A stretch of 64,000 bases of DNA from Bostrychus sinensis. Its lineage: Eukaryota > Chordata > Actinopteri > Gobiiformes > Eleotridae. Positions within the stretch are counted from its first letter, which is position 1. Each line of letters opens with the position of its first letter. The notes under the pieces were generated by a model. It saw only the letters and a list, made by a program, of their open reading frames with translations, searched no databases and was not told the origin of the DNA. The stretch covers positions 31,558,211 through 31,622,210 of the forward strand of contig CM036240.1 in assembly GCA_020698575.1 (NCBI GenBank). Direction: 5' to 3'. Of the stretch, positions 19,252 to 29,911 are shown one piece after another. Position numbers and translations under genes: made by a program.

Positions 19252-21505
19252 TTGAAGAATTAAACTTATTTATTTTTGTTAAAGTTCTAAAAGAGATTAC
19301 ACATGCTTTTTTAGGTAAGTTTTGTGTATTTGTTGGTTTTACCTTATTTAGGCAAACTTTGTCTGAGTTCCAGGTCTCAAAGAGACTGTTAATTTATTTT
19401 CTTTGCAAGTGTTGTTTGCATTGCACAAGTTTATAGTAAAGTATGTGAAGGTTAATTCAAAAAATGTTCTAAATTTACAATTTTGTGTACGTGAATTCAT
19501 AATAGGATTAGGTCAGATTTTGAGTTGAGAGTCGAAGTTTTGTAATGAGTCTGAGTTCCTGATGTGTTGTGGGAGGTAGTAGTAGAGAGGGCTGGGGCGG
19601 CAGCAGTGAAGGCTCAGTCCCCCAAGGTCCGGTGCAGGAGGTTGGAGTCAGCGGGTGGGGCAGTGGCTTTGGAGAAGGCCAGTGAGGTAAGTGGGGACAA
19701 GGTTATTGAAGGCTTTGTAGGTGATGAGAAATATAACAACACAGCTGCATAAACAGTGTGAACTTAGGCCTATAAACACAGACTTACCTCACTCTTCTGG
19801 AGCGCCTTCCCTTGTTTCCATAAACATTCTGAAGTAAATCTGGACAAAATTAAATGTAATAACACAAACAAAATCTCAGTGTTTGAACCTTTAGGGCCGC
19901 TGGAAAAAGATGAAAGGCAGATCGCAGTCATCTCTTGTGTAGAGCTATGAGACTGAGCGTTTTTCAGCTTGAGAAGGGCAGCGCCTCAGCATACAGGATA
20001 CTACCCCAGGTATGTTTTTGAGGTGAAAACAATATTATAACATGGCTAAAACCAAAAAAAAAAAAAAAAAAAAGTCGATTCAGCAGAATAGTCTAAGAAC
20101 AGTCTTAAATTACATTGCATTTAGCTATTAATAAGTGTTGACCTTTGACCTCTGGTAATGGCATATGGGACTGGTCTGATTACAGCAGGAGCCTTATATT
20201 AAAGATGAGAGTGATTGATTTTTGGAGTTGTGAGAGGAAGATAAGATGAAAGATTAATAAAATGAAAGGTGTTTTTAATCAGTGACTGTGGAGCTGGGAC
20301 TAATGAGGACGACATATTAGGATTCAGCACCGCACTTTAATCTCACCACGGGCCAAGAGACGCTCCGGTATGGAGAAGACACAAACCTGACACAGGCATA
20401 AGACTATAGACGGATGTGAAAATATAGCTATAAATATGACTTTTAATTTTGAGCAACATCTGAAAACCTAAGTGTTTGACAATGAAGGTGAATGAAGGTT
20501 CAAGAAGGATATGCTGCATGTATTTACACATGTACACATAAAAGAAATAAATCACAAATAAATCACTTTTGGGGGCCCCTGGTAATTACAGTAATATGAC
20601 AAAAATACAAGAATTTCATGCAGTGGCCTACAATGGGAAAATGGTTGATTCTGATGGTACACAGTAAAATGTCAAATATCACTATTTTTCTTCAAAATGA
20701 AATGTTGACAATACAGAATGCATGGTTTTATACTGTAAAGGCAGTGAGATTAGAAATTTGGTTTTAATGGAAGTCAATGGGGCATTTTTTTTTGCCATGA
20801 AGGTACTAAAAGAGTGTATCTAGTACTACATAACAAAATACTAATGCAGTTTTGTAACTAATGTGACTTTTATCACCACCAATGCCCCATTCTTCTACTA
20901 TTTCACATTTGGCTGAGGTGGCATCTGGAACAGACACCAATACATTTTATTTAAAATAATTAATCTGGGATTAAAGGGGTTAAAATCTTGAAATGGGTTG
21001 AATGTTTGGTTGTTTTGTACAAGTTTCAGGTTGTTAAAGAGCTTTATGAAAAGGATGCAAAAAAAAATTGACATGATGATTTAATAGCATTTTTTGTTTG
21101 TTTTTAAACCTGTACATTTTTCCCGCAAAAGTGTCAAAATGCCACAGAATACATGTAGTATAAATTACATGCAAATGTAAAAGATGTTGGATTCCAACAC
21201 TAAATATGTTTGTTATTGCTGCTATCACTGTTAAGTGTGTGTTAAAACCCAAATCTGATTTTAAGCAAGCAAAATATTGTCATATTCATCATATTCCACC
21301 ATCACCGTATACATATGTTTATAACCTGTGTGGCTGTATTGCACTGATAATTTTAATTGTATAGTTTATAGTTTATATTTATTTTTGCTGTTTTAGCTTT
21401 TTTCTTGTAAATAATTTATATTACACCTTTTTTGTTTGTGATGCATACTTTATTTTTTGCTTTCTGCACTTTACTCTGTATTAAGAGCAACAAGTAAATC
21501 TATCA

Positions 21506-21546
<41 letters not shown>

Positions 21547-23329
21547 CTTAAACTTAAAATGTATTTTATTAACTCAAAAAAAAAAAAAAAAGACATTCTT
21601 CAGTTCACAGAGGGAAGGAGGGAGCAGAATCAATCCCACTGTGGCAGTAGGCCTCTGTTGGTGAGCTAATTGTGTCAGACCCAAACCATTACAGGGAGTG
21701 TCTCTCACCTGCTCTGCTTGTTTGCTGCCTGGACACCACCTGTAGAGCTGTGAGTGCGAGCAGTGTCTGGAGCCTAAAATCTCTTAAAATCACCAGTTTG
21801 CAGGCATAAAGCCTGGTGATTTGGCGTTGGTCGTCCACACCACTCGGGGACTAACGAGATGGATTCATGCATTTTGTTGTGCCATAATAATCTGCTGCGT
21901 TGTTTCCAGATTTTTTGCTACTCCATTTCCTCCTTCTGCTCGCGCCATGCTCCACTAATCATCCAGCTCTGGTAAGCAAAGTGACTCTCGTTTGTTAGTT
22001 TAACATTAAACTTGTTTGTTGTTTTTGATGCGCTTCTCTTTTGTCACTTGTGTGTGGCTCTGTTTCCTCCTCGAGGTCGCGCTCGTGCCCCACTAACTAT
22101 CCAGCCCCAGTAAGCTAAGTGCCCCTTGTTTGTGGGTCCAACACTAAACCTTTTTTTCATTGTTTTGACGCACTGCTCTGTTGTAGTTTGTGGAGGCACT
22201 TTAGTGGAGGTCAGACTCGGGCTTAAATCTGTATTTCCCCTGCACGTGCCATGTGTTGTGACTGGAGTTTGCTTCTTGGTATGTGTTGTGTGTTACGTGC
22301 TGCCAGGAGTAACCTAATAGTATAAATATTTAAATCCTAAATCCCAATTCTGCCTTATAGGACTCTTAAAGCAGCAGGCCTCCCCTTTTGTTATGGACTC
22401 CCCTTCTGACTTCTTTTCCTTCTCCCCTGTTTGGATCCTGTTGCATCTGCATAATTCTCCTCATCCTTACGGTATGGGACGTTTATGCATTGTGAGACTG
22501 AGGTCTCGTAACAACATTATAATATTTAATTTGCAGACTCTCATGAGGAATGGATCCTGCTGCTGGTAGGAGAGTTCCTATTTATCCAAATAAAGCTGCT
22601 GCTGTTGGTATTTAAATTGAACTGTTACTGTGACTCATAACGCTGTCTGGTTTGTTTGTGTGTGAAAGTGGGAGCGAGTGAGATTTTAATTTATTTTAAA
22701 TACAAAATAAAGTGTCCTGTATTTAAATTGGCTAATTGCAAATAAATTAATGTTTATTTTCTTACTTATGCCTGTTGTCCATTCAGTCTACGAATCAGTG
22801 TGACCTGTGGGGTAACTTTAGATTCTCCAGGGGAAATTTCTGGGGTGGCGTTGTTGCAACTTTGATAAGTTCTATTAGCCCTATTGGCTGGAGTACCAGG
22901 AGGTCTTTATATTGTAATATCCCTCCCTATGCTGCTGTAGATGCCACATCTTGGCATCACTGGTTCAATTAATACATTTACTTACATATTTACTTATTTA
23001 AAATCACCCTCCGGCTAAACCATCACACTAGTTTCATTCAATATCGATACTATTTGGATGGATCCGCCTACCTCTAGTCCAAATGATCACTAAATTTAAA
23101 AAAAGTCAAGCAAAATGTCAAAAAAATGCATTTAATGGTGGCATGCTTAGTAGTAAAATAAAAGGTTAACACTATTATCAGTAAACAGCAAAAGAACAGT
23201 TAGAACACAGACTTAAATAAAAACATTAGCAGTAATTACTTTGACACTTGCAGTAATATTCCGTACTCCTGACAGGACTTTCTCCATCCTTCCTGGTGTC
23301 ATTGGGGAGAAGTGACGGCAGACGTGGCA
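19252..23329. other. Mostly unassigned intergenic DNA
   Basis: No supported gene. A repeat-like stretch at 19555-19730 (GAAGGCTTTGTAGGTGATGAG) resembles a common fish interspersed repeat. A (TCTA)n run lies at about 21500-21545. AATAAA occurs at 22601 after a pyrimidine-rich block, but no exon is visible before it. Confidence 0.5.
20139..20151 (-). promoter_or_regulatory. Perfect consensus DR1 (AGGTCAAAGGTCA)
   Basis: TGACCTTTGACCT is the complement of AGGTCAAAGGTCA, the optimal HNF4/PPAR-RXR site. It lies 3 kb beyond the DR1 pair at 17.0 kb and about 6 kb downstream of the receptor gene. Such a 13-mer can occur by chance; function is not shown. Confidence 0.4.
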
Positions 23330-23640
23330 TATTAACACCACCCGGCTCTCTCATTAGCATGCGCCGCTTCTCTGGGGCTTCCTCTGCTCCTCTGCTCCGC
23401 TCTCAACACTGGAAATAAACATGAGTGGGGTCTGAGCGCCGCCGTTCATTATCCCGTCCCGCCCGGGTCACACGCCGCCGCTCCTTAACCCCACCTCCGC
23501 GCGGGACAGTGACGTTAAATAAATGATGGGCGCTTAATGAGCTGCCCCGGCCGTCCTCTGACCCCCCCTCCCTCCTCCCTCCTCCCTCCTCCCTGTGAGC
23601 CGAGCTGCTCTGGGATATGCATGAGACAGAGCTGGGCTGT
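23330..23640. promoter_or_regulatory. CpG-rich block, candidate regulatory element
   Basis: An abrupt GC- and CpG-rich interval in AT-rich surroundings, with GCGCCGCCG, CCCGCCCGGG, CGCGCGGG, a TGACGTTA half-CRE, homeodomain-like CTTAATGAGC, an octamer-like ATATGCATGA, and a (CCCTCCT)n purine-pyrimidine run at about 23565-23595. No open frame or splice signals. Candidate CpG island or conserved noncoding element. Confidence 0.35.
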
Positions 23641-23937
23641 GAGTCAGTCTAACAGTCTGTTTAGCTCCTGTTAGTGTGTGTGTGTGTGTGCGCGCGTGTG
23701 TTAAATAGAGCTTATCTTGTTATATTATAATGGCTCTGTGAGGTTAAGTAGTGTCAAAAAGCAATGAAACACACATAACATTTTGGCTAAATATGTAAAT
23801 ATGATATTAAAAAACACAAATAACATAGTAGGATGCTGCATATAGACCAGTGTTTCCCAACCAGGGGTATGAGGACCCCTAGGGGTACACAAGCACATTG
23901 CAGGACGTTATATGATTATTTATAGTACCTTTTATAC

Positions 23938-24194
23938 CAGACATGTCCAAAGTGCAGCTCAGGGGCCATTTGTGGCACGGGTTAAATTTTGCATGACTAA
24001 TGATCCACCAGTCTGTTGTCTGTACATTTGTATAAAAAGTCAGAGCAAGTTTTGAACTATTAGAAACATTAAATCAGACTAAGCAAGATGTTATTTTATT
24101 GTAATTGGTTTTAGACTTTGCAGTCAAAAATGAAAAAAAAACATAATAATTTGGAGCTTGAAAAGAAAATACTCTCTGCATTCAATTTATATTG

Positions 24195-24231
<37 letters not shown>

Positions 24232-24351
24232 TATTTATATATTTATATTATATTGTTCAGTTCCTAGACAAAAACAGGAGGGGCTGTCAGCCCTTGGACC
24301 TTTGCACGTCTTCAAAGCTGGCCCTCCTTGAAAAAAGTCTGGACACTCCTG
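23938..24351. mobile_element. hAT-type MITE (CAGACATGTCCAAAGT family)
   Basis: Left end CAGACATGTCCAAAGTGCAG, right end AGTCTGGACACTCCTG, the form of a widespread fish hAT MITE. Flanked by TTTTATAC (23930-23937) and CTTTATAC (24352-24359), 7 of 8 identical. An (AAT)n run lies inside at about 24198-24230. A hAT-like end (CCAACCAGGGGTATGAGG) just upstream at 23855 is a separate fragment. Confidence 0.7.
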
Positions 24352-24399
24352 CTTTATACTGTATATTAATATCGATATATATTTGGCTTTCAAAGAAAA

Positions 24400-25035
24400 A
24401 TAAACCTAAATCAGGACTAACCCAGGACCAGTGGCGAATTTAACACAAAGTAAAACTACTTAGTTACTTTACTTAAGTACAATTTTCAAGTACCAGTACT
24501 ATACTTGAGTACATTTTACAAGGGGTACTTTTACTTTTACTTCACTACATTTTAGAGCAAGTATCTGTACTTTTTAACTCCACTACATTTATGAGTTGGT
24601 TAGAAGTAGAAAGTGTTTTGAGTTATGGTTTAAAATCATGTGTTTTTGCCATGCCCTCATTGAAAACATGCAGTACTTAAATATAAAAAATGCAGTCTTA
24701 AGGGAAACATAAAAAAAATAAAGACAGCAGACCTCAGAGACAGATTCAGTTTCTTCGTCTGCAGCAGTTTGTTCATTTCATCAGTACTTTTTTGCACATT
24801 TATCTGTACTTTTAATTAAGTAAAGAAATTGAGTACTTCTTCCACCACTACCCAGGACTGTAGCTAGAAATGAGACACTAAAGAAGGAAAAAACAGGGAC
24901 TAAACAAGATCTAAAACCAGAACTCAACCAGGAAAAAAAAAAAGTCTAGAACCAGAACTAAAGTAGAAATAAACCAAGTCAAAACCAGGAACAGACCAGG
25001 TCTAAAACCAGAACTCAACCAGGTCAAAAGACTAA
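24400..25035 (-). repeat. Degenerate antisense copy of the 12-bp minisatellite motif, split by a MITE
   Basis: AATCAGGACTAACCCAGGAC (24411-24428) and, after the MITE, AGGTCTAAAACCAGAACTCA and related units to about 25035 are decayed complements of GGTTTAGTCCTG from 2779-4786. The divergence indicates an older array of the same sequence family. Confidence 0.55.
24429..24850. mobile_element. 422-bp hAT-type MITE with perfect 8-bp duplication
   Basis: Ends CAGTGGCGAATTTA and the complement TAGTGGTGGAAGAAG; CCCAGGAC flanks both sides (24421-24428, 24851-24858). Interior is rich in AAGTAC/GTACTT motifs typical of a common fish MITE. It lies 70 bp from the previous MITE and inside the degenerate minisatellite. 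Confidence 0.8.
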
Positions 25036-25139
25036 ACCAGAGGAACCTGGGGGAACATAAAGCCAAAAAGGTGTCTCACATTAAAGTGTCTGAAAGTTGC
25101 TCAGAAAAAACAAAAATTAACACTTTTTTTCTCTTTTTC

Positions 25140-25345
25140 ACATGAACATTTAAAGGGCATATATATTTTTTCAGGCTTTTTGAAATAGTTTAAAATAAGA
25201 CACCTTTGCATTAATATTTCCTGTTTGATAACTTTAAACAATGTACACGTATTGAAAATGTCTTCTTTTGGGGAGCTGCTACTTTGATTTTGCAGAGAAC
25301 ACTTAGATTAGGTGTCTGTCGCCCCCTGCTGGCAACAGTGGGGAC
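25140..25345 (-). repeat. Dispersed repeat, family of three copies, with a CTCF-like motif
   Basis: Reverse complement shares GTTCTCTGCAAAATCAAAGT, GCTCCCCAAAAGAAGACATT and TTATTTAAAGTTAT with 58515-58690 and, more diverged, 35155-35280. The upstream end holds TCGCCCCCTGCTGGCAACA (25319-25337), which resembles the CTCF core. Class unknown. Confidence 0.55.
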
Positions 25346-25645
25346 TGGACATAGCATAAAATGGCTATTTACGGCTATTAGCATTACCCTTGCTCACTGG
25401 AATTGCAAGATTGCACAATAAAGCTATCAATAAAGACAGGGCAGAGACCAAAACAATCTTTACCGTTTAATTTAAGATCGCTTTTTTGTTTGCATTGACA
25501 TCATTTCATGGATTTTTCCTCTACAGTGGATACGTTTATTGAGTTTGAAAAAGTTGTGTTTTTGCAGCGTTATAGTATATGTGTATAAAATACCTTTTTA
25601 ATAAGAAATATACATATCATATTTTAACAAACATGTATGCATATA

Positions 25646-25905
25646 CAGTTGAAAGAAAAAGTATTGGCACCCCATGGAAATACTATGATTTCTGCATGAT
25701 TTGGTCATAAAATGTGATCTGATCTTCATCTAAGTCACAACAATAGACAAACACAGGCTGCTTAAACTAATGCTGCAAAAAAAAAATACATTTTTTCATG
25801 TTTTTATTGAGCAATTATGTAAACAATCTTTATATTCTACAAATTCTGTACTCTGTGTAGGCTTATTCTTTAAATATCTGGATGTTGAACTCCTTTAGTA
25901 TCCAG
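25646..25905 (+). mobile_element. Tc1/mariner element remnant
   Basis: Starts after a TA dinucleotide with CAGTTGAAAGAAAAAGTATT, and continues GATCTGATCTTCATCTAAG, CACAACAATAGACAAACACA and GCTTAAACTAAT, which I recognise as the 5' untranslated part of a fish Tc1-like transposon, ending around a degraded GGATGTTGAACTCCTTTAG. Transposase and 3' end are absent. Confidence 0.65.
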
Positions 25906-26149
25906 CATGGCAGACTGTAGAAATGAATGCAGTGGAGTGGAAACCCTGCATTTAAAAGAGAGAAGCATGACCACCGACTGCACATCTCTCACCTGTGATG
26001 TGATAATGGTCTCACAGGTGAAATGACATCTGGTCCTGAGCTGAAAAAAATCCCAGATGCCATTGTCCTTTAGGCCCCTCCTAAAATGTTTGACCTGTTG
26101 AGTGGTTCTCCAAATAACCTACAATAAAAAGTAATTTTGCTTAATTATT

Positions 26150-27935
26150 TCAATATTTTCAATTCCAGCTTTAAAAAAAAAAAAAAAAGCAGCTCACTCA
26201 CAGCAAAACTCAAAATTTTGTCTCTGAGCCACCATTTGTTGCTTTGAGTGGCTCCTGGCATGTCCCAAAGCCGGGTTTTAACAATGTTCTTAACTTGTAT
26301 AGTGCACATTTTAATCGTGCTTGTTTGTTTTAAAGAAGTGATTGTCTTTGTAATAATAAAATAAAGTTTATAACCATACACAGATCTATAATTGCTTTTT
26401 ACTTCCAATAACCCTGGTAAAGATTTTTCTATATCTGTGAGGTGCACCATAATGTCATCAGTTTACAAGGCCAGTGTATGTTCCTCTTCCATGATTGTAA
26501 CCCCTTTTAGTGTTACATTTCTCCTTATCTTTTCTGCCAATGGCTCAATACAGAGTGCAAATATTTATGGGGAGAGTGGGTCACACTGTCACGTATCCCT
26601 TTTTAATTTAAACTTTGCTGAAAGTATTCCATTCACCTAACTCTTGCAGATGGTTTCCGATACATATCTTTAATTAGCTCAATAAACGTTTTATGGAATC
26701 CAAATTTTTCTAATAGTCTAAATAAAAAAGGCTGTGTCACACAAATGAATGCCTTTTCTGCATCCAAGGTTAATACTAATGTCTGTTACTTTGTTGTTGT
26801 TGTTTATGACATCTGGTCAAATATGTCAATCTGTTGGCAATAACTGATGTGAACATTTTGTGGAGATGAGACAATAAGAGGAGCATTTTTTAGGATCTTG
26901 TTTGGTGTATCAGGCCATACACCAGTTTTTAAAATTCCATTGTAAATTCCGCACAAGATAGGAGAGAGTAATTGCTTAAATTCTTTATAAAATTCACGTT
27001 AATCCATCATTTCCAGGAGATGTTCCACTTTTTGCTTTTTCTAGCGTTTTTAATATTTCAGCTTGTGTTATTGGTTTCACTAAGTCATTGTTTTGTGCCT
27101 TGTTTACTTCAGTAAACTTTAATGTTTCCAGGTGAGTTTTAGTCTTCCCTGCATCAGGTTCCTCTGTTTCTGGAAAATATAGTTATTGGTAATAAATTTC
27201 AAAGCATGACACAATTTTCAGATTTTGTCCGCCTATACATTGCCCCATCTTCTAAAACAGTTATTGCTCTATTTTCTTTTTGCTTTTTTACCTTTGCTGC
27301 AAGCATTTTCCTGGCTTTGGGACTACTACCATAATGTTTGTTTACAAAATAACACTGCCTTTTCAATCTCTTGTGGTTCAATAACGTCCAAAGATTTTCT
27401 TGTAAATTTTTATTGCAATTCTCTTTCTTTATGATGTTCTCTGATGTTGTTCGTGTAACTTTTTCATTTTATCTTCAAATATGTATTTTTCTCTTTCTCT
27501 TTGTTTCTTTTTCCATGACGAGTACTCTATTATTGCCCTTCTTAAAGTTGCTTTTGCAGCTTCCTGTAAGATTGTAGGTGTGACGTCCCCATTATCATTT
27601 AGTTCTAGGTAGGTTTTAATTTCAGTCACCATTTTCTCCTTAAAATGCTTGCAAGCCATTAAAGAAATGTTCATTCTCCACAAGATCTCTCCTCGTCCTT
27701 CTTGTAAATTAAGCTCCAAAATCATTGCGGCATGATCTGCGATAGTTATAGGATAGAGTTGGCCTTTTAAAACTCTTGTGATTTCAGTTTTAAACAGTAG
27801 GCTTTCTTTAATTAAGATTGTCTTTTAGCTGATGTATAAGAGGAGACAAAAACCTGTGTCGAGCTTTTTTAATTTTTTGTGTTCTAATTGCATGAAATGT
27901 GTTTCTTGGAGAAACCATATCTCTTTTCTCTCTTC
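26150..27935 (-). pseudogene. L1-clade LINE ORF2 relic
   Basis: Reading the minus strand from 27935: endonuclease motif IWFLQETHF, then an abrupt jump (most of the endonuclease is deleted) to IADHAAMILEL, matching the SDH motif at its end; linker ILQEAAKATLRRAIIEYSSW; then reverse transcriptase SGTSPGNDGL, LDAEKAF, RLLEKFGFHKTFIELIKDMY, SVLSHWQKR in a shifted frame for the LCIEPLAEKIR motif, and TDDIMVHLTDIEKSLPGLLE. Stops and frameshifts are many and the catalytic YADD is changed, so it is inactive. Its 3' side abuts the Tc1 remnant region. Confidence 0.85.
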
Positions 27936-28994
27936 TCTTTTTCTTTCTTTTTTTTCTATTCTCTTTTTTTTCTTGAGTTTAATCCATTTGTATTTAATGT
28001 GTGTCCATGTTGTACAGAAAGATTCACTGTTGCCAAACTTAATATAAAAGTTGAACAAGGAATGCAAGGAAAAACAAAGAGAAACAAAACACCCTATTGA
28101 CCCCAAAGTAAAAAAAAACTTAAACACATGCTGTAGTACACATATTAAACATAGAAATAACTTACTTTATTTGATATCACAATCTAAGAAGTTTACTTTT
28201 TTATGGAAAAATTGACTTACCATATATCAGAGCCACTTTCTGTAGAGATAAACTTTCTAACCTCTATAACAAAATTATGATGTTAAAAAAATGCACAACA
28301 TAGGTGCTATGTACAAACCAATAGATTTCTCCTGCACTCGTGAATTAGGGGCATTTCTTTTAGCTGAGACATTGACATGTCTGAGAGTGTAAATTTAAAA
28401 GAATTGCATAAAAATAGTCCGTTGAGCAGCTGTCACTGTGATTTTTGATCTGTGAGAAGACAAAACCCTCTCCACAGTGAGAACACAGAACCCGCTGCAG
28501 TTGCTTCCTAATAATAAATAGATACATACAGTAAATTTGTTACTGCACAAAACAATTAAGTTCAAAGAAAGTGCAAGCTGATCAGCGTTACCTTTATCTA
28601 GCATCCAGAAGAATCAACGTTATTACTGTGCAGAAATAGCCCAAGCTTATGCATAACCAGAGTAGTCAGTGTTGTTATTAATGACGTTGGCTTGCATAAT
28701 GTCTTATAATTTTGATCTGAATTGGCAAGCTTTATGTAAACTAGATACCAAAAATCTCACCTGCTGCCTGGTTTCTCCTGTCAGGAACAGGCACACGATT
28801 CTGAAGTCGATAAAGGAGAAGTTTAGCAACATTTTTATAAAAATGGGAAAAAGTTATAAAATTGCTTGATGACATACATGGCTGACAGTCATCAAGATGA
28901 GCTGCTGCCTCTGGGAGAAGCTCTGAGAAGACTGATCGTGTTTGTGGAGCATACAGTGAGCGGTCCTGTGAGCAGTTTGGGCCAGGTTGACTCA
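27936..28994. other. AT-rich DNA, nothing recognised
   Basis: Apart from a CTTT/TTTTCTC pyrimidine-rich run at 27920-27975 there is no repeat, exon or RNA gene I can support between the L1 relic and the next MITE. Confidence 0.5.
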
Positions 28995-29911
28995 TGGTAC
29001 GTTCACACCGGACGCGAATCAGGCGTCAAATTCACGTCGCAAATTGGACGCTTCATTCGCGTCAAATGAGGGACATGGCCGCTAGGGCTACTCCCAAATG
29101 AGCCTGTCTGGGTTTGGTCACCTGTGTCCCGTGAGGCTGCAGGACCTCTCCCCAGGACACTACTGCTGTACAGCAGCATTAACCCCAGAGACAGAGCTGA
29201 GACAACCTGGGGTTATTTCTTGTACATTAGCTCTCTCTAGTGGTTTTGGGGTCTGGTCTAGTCCCAGGCTCTGTATTTTCTGTTGTTCTGGAGAGTGCAA
29301 TAACTGCTAATATAACAAGCACATCTTAATAGGCTATTTTGGTAAAGTTAACCCCCCTTTATATTTACTTGTATTTATTTGTGTGTTCTTGATGTCACGA
29401 TGATCAGAGTGAGCCTCTGTCACAGGCTTGTATCACATATAACAGCTATAACCACAGTCACACAGAGCGTAAACAGTCATATTTATTTTATTTATAGTGT
29501 TTTCTATCAGGGCTGTTTTTGTTTCCTGTCTTCATAAAAGTAGAAGAGCTGCTGTAGACTGCAGCTTTTATCTCCGGGTTCACTCTCAGCCTCGATGATT
29601 GTTTTGCTGGATCTCCGAGGCAGGGATCTCCTCCTGTTACGTCGTACGTAACCACGTCATTGCTACAGCAGGTCCCTGATTGGTTAACGCGCCGCGAATG
29701 TTCGCAGTAAGTTCAAATTTTTCAACTTCCGCGACCAGAGCGTTCTGCCGATTCGCGTCTCCGCCTATTCGCGGGACTCGCGCGTCAAACGCTCAATTCG
29801 CGTCATTCGCGCCGCAGGACGCTTGTTCGCGCCTGAACGCGGCTTTCCATAGACTTAACATGGTAATCACTCGCGCCTGACGCCTGATTCGCGTCTGGTG
29901 TGAACGTACCA
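28995..29911. mobile_element. 917-bp MITE with 34-bp terminal inverted repeats
   Basis: TGGTACGTTCACACC and GACGCGAATCAGGCGTCA, separated by one variable base, are repeated at the right end as a reverse complement: 33 of 34 bases match. Near the right terminus are many TTCGCG/CGCGAA motifs. No transposase is encoded. The short frames inside have no family resemblance. Flanking bases (CTCA / TAAC) do not give a clear duplication, so the superfamily is open. Confidence 0.8.

Noticed and set aside
25319..25337. Confident CTCF insulator site
   Set aside because: Resembles only part of the CTCF core and belongs to a dispersed repeat, so it is kept only as a low-weight observation.
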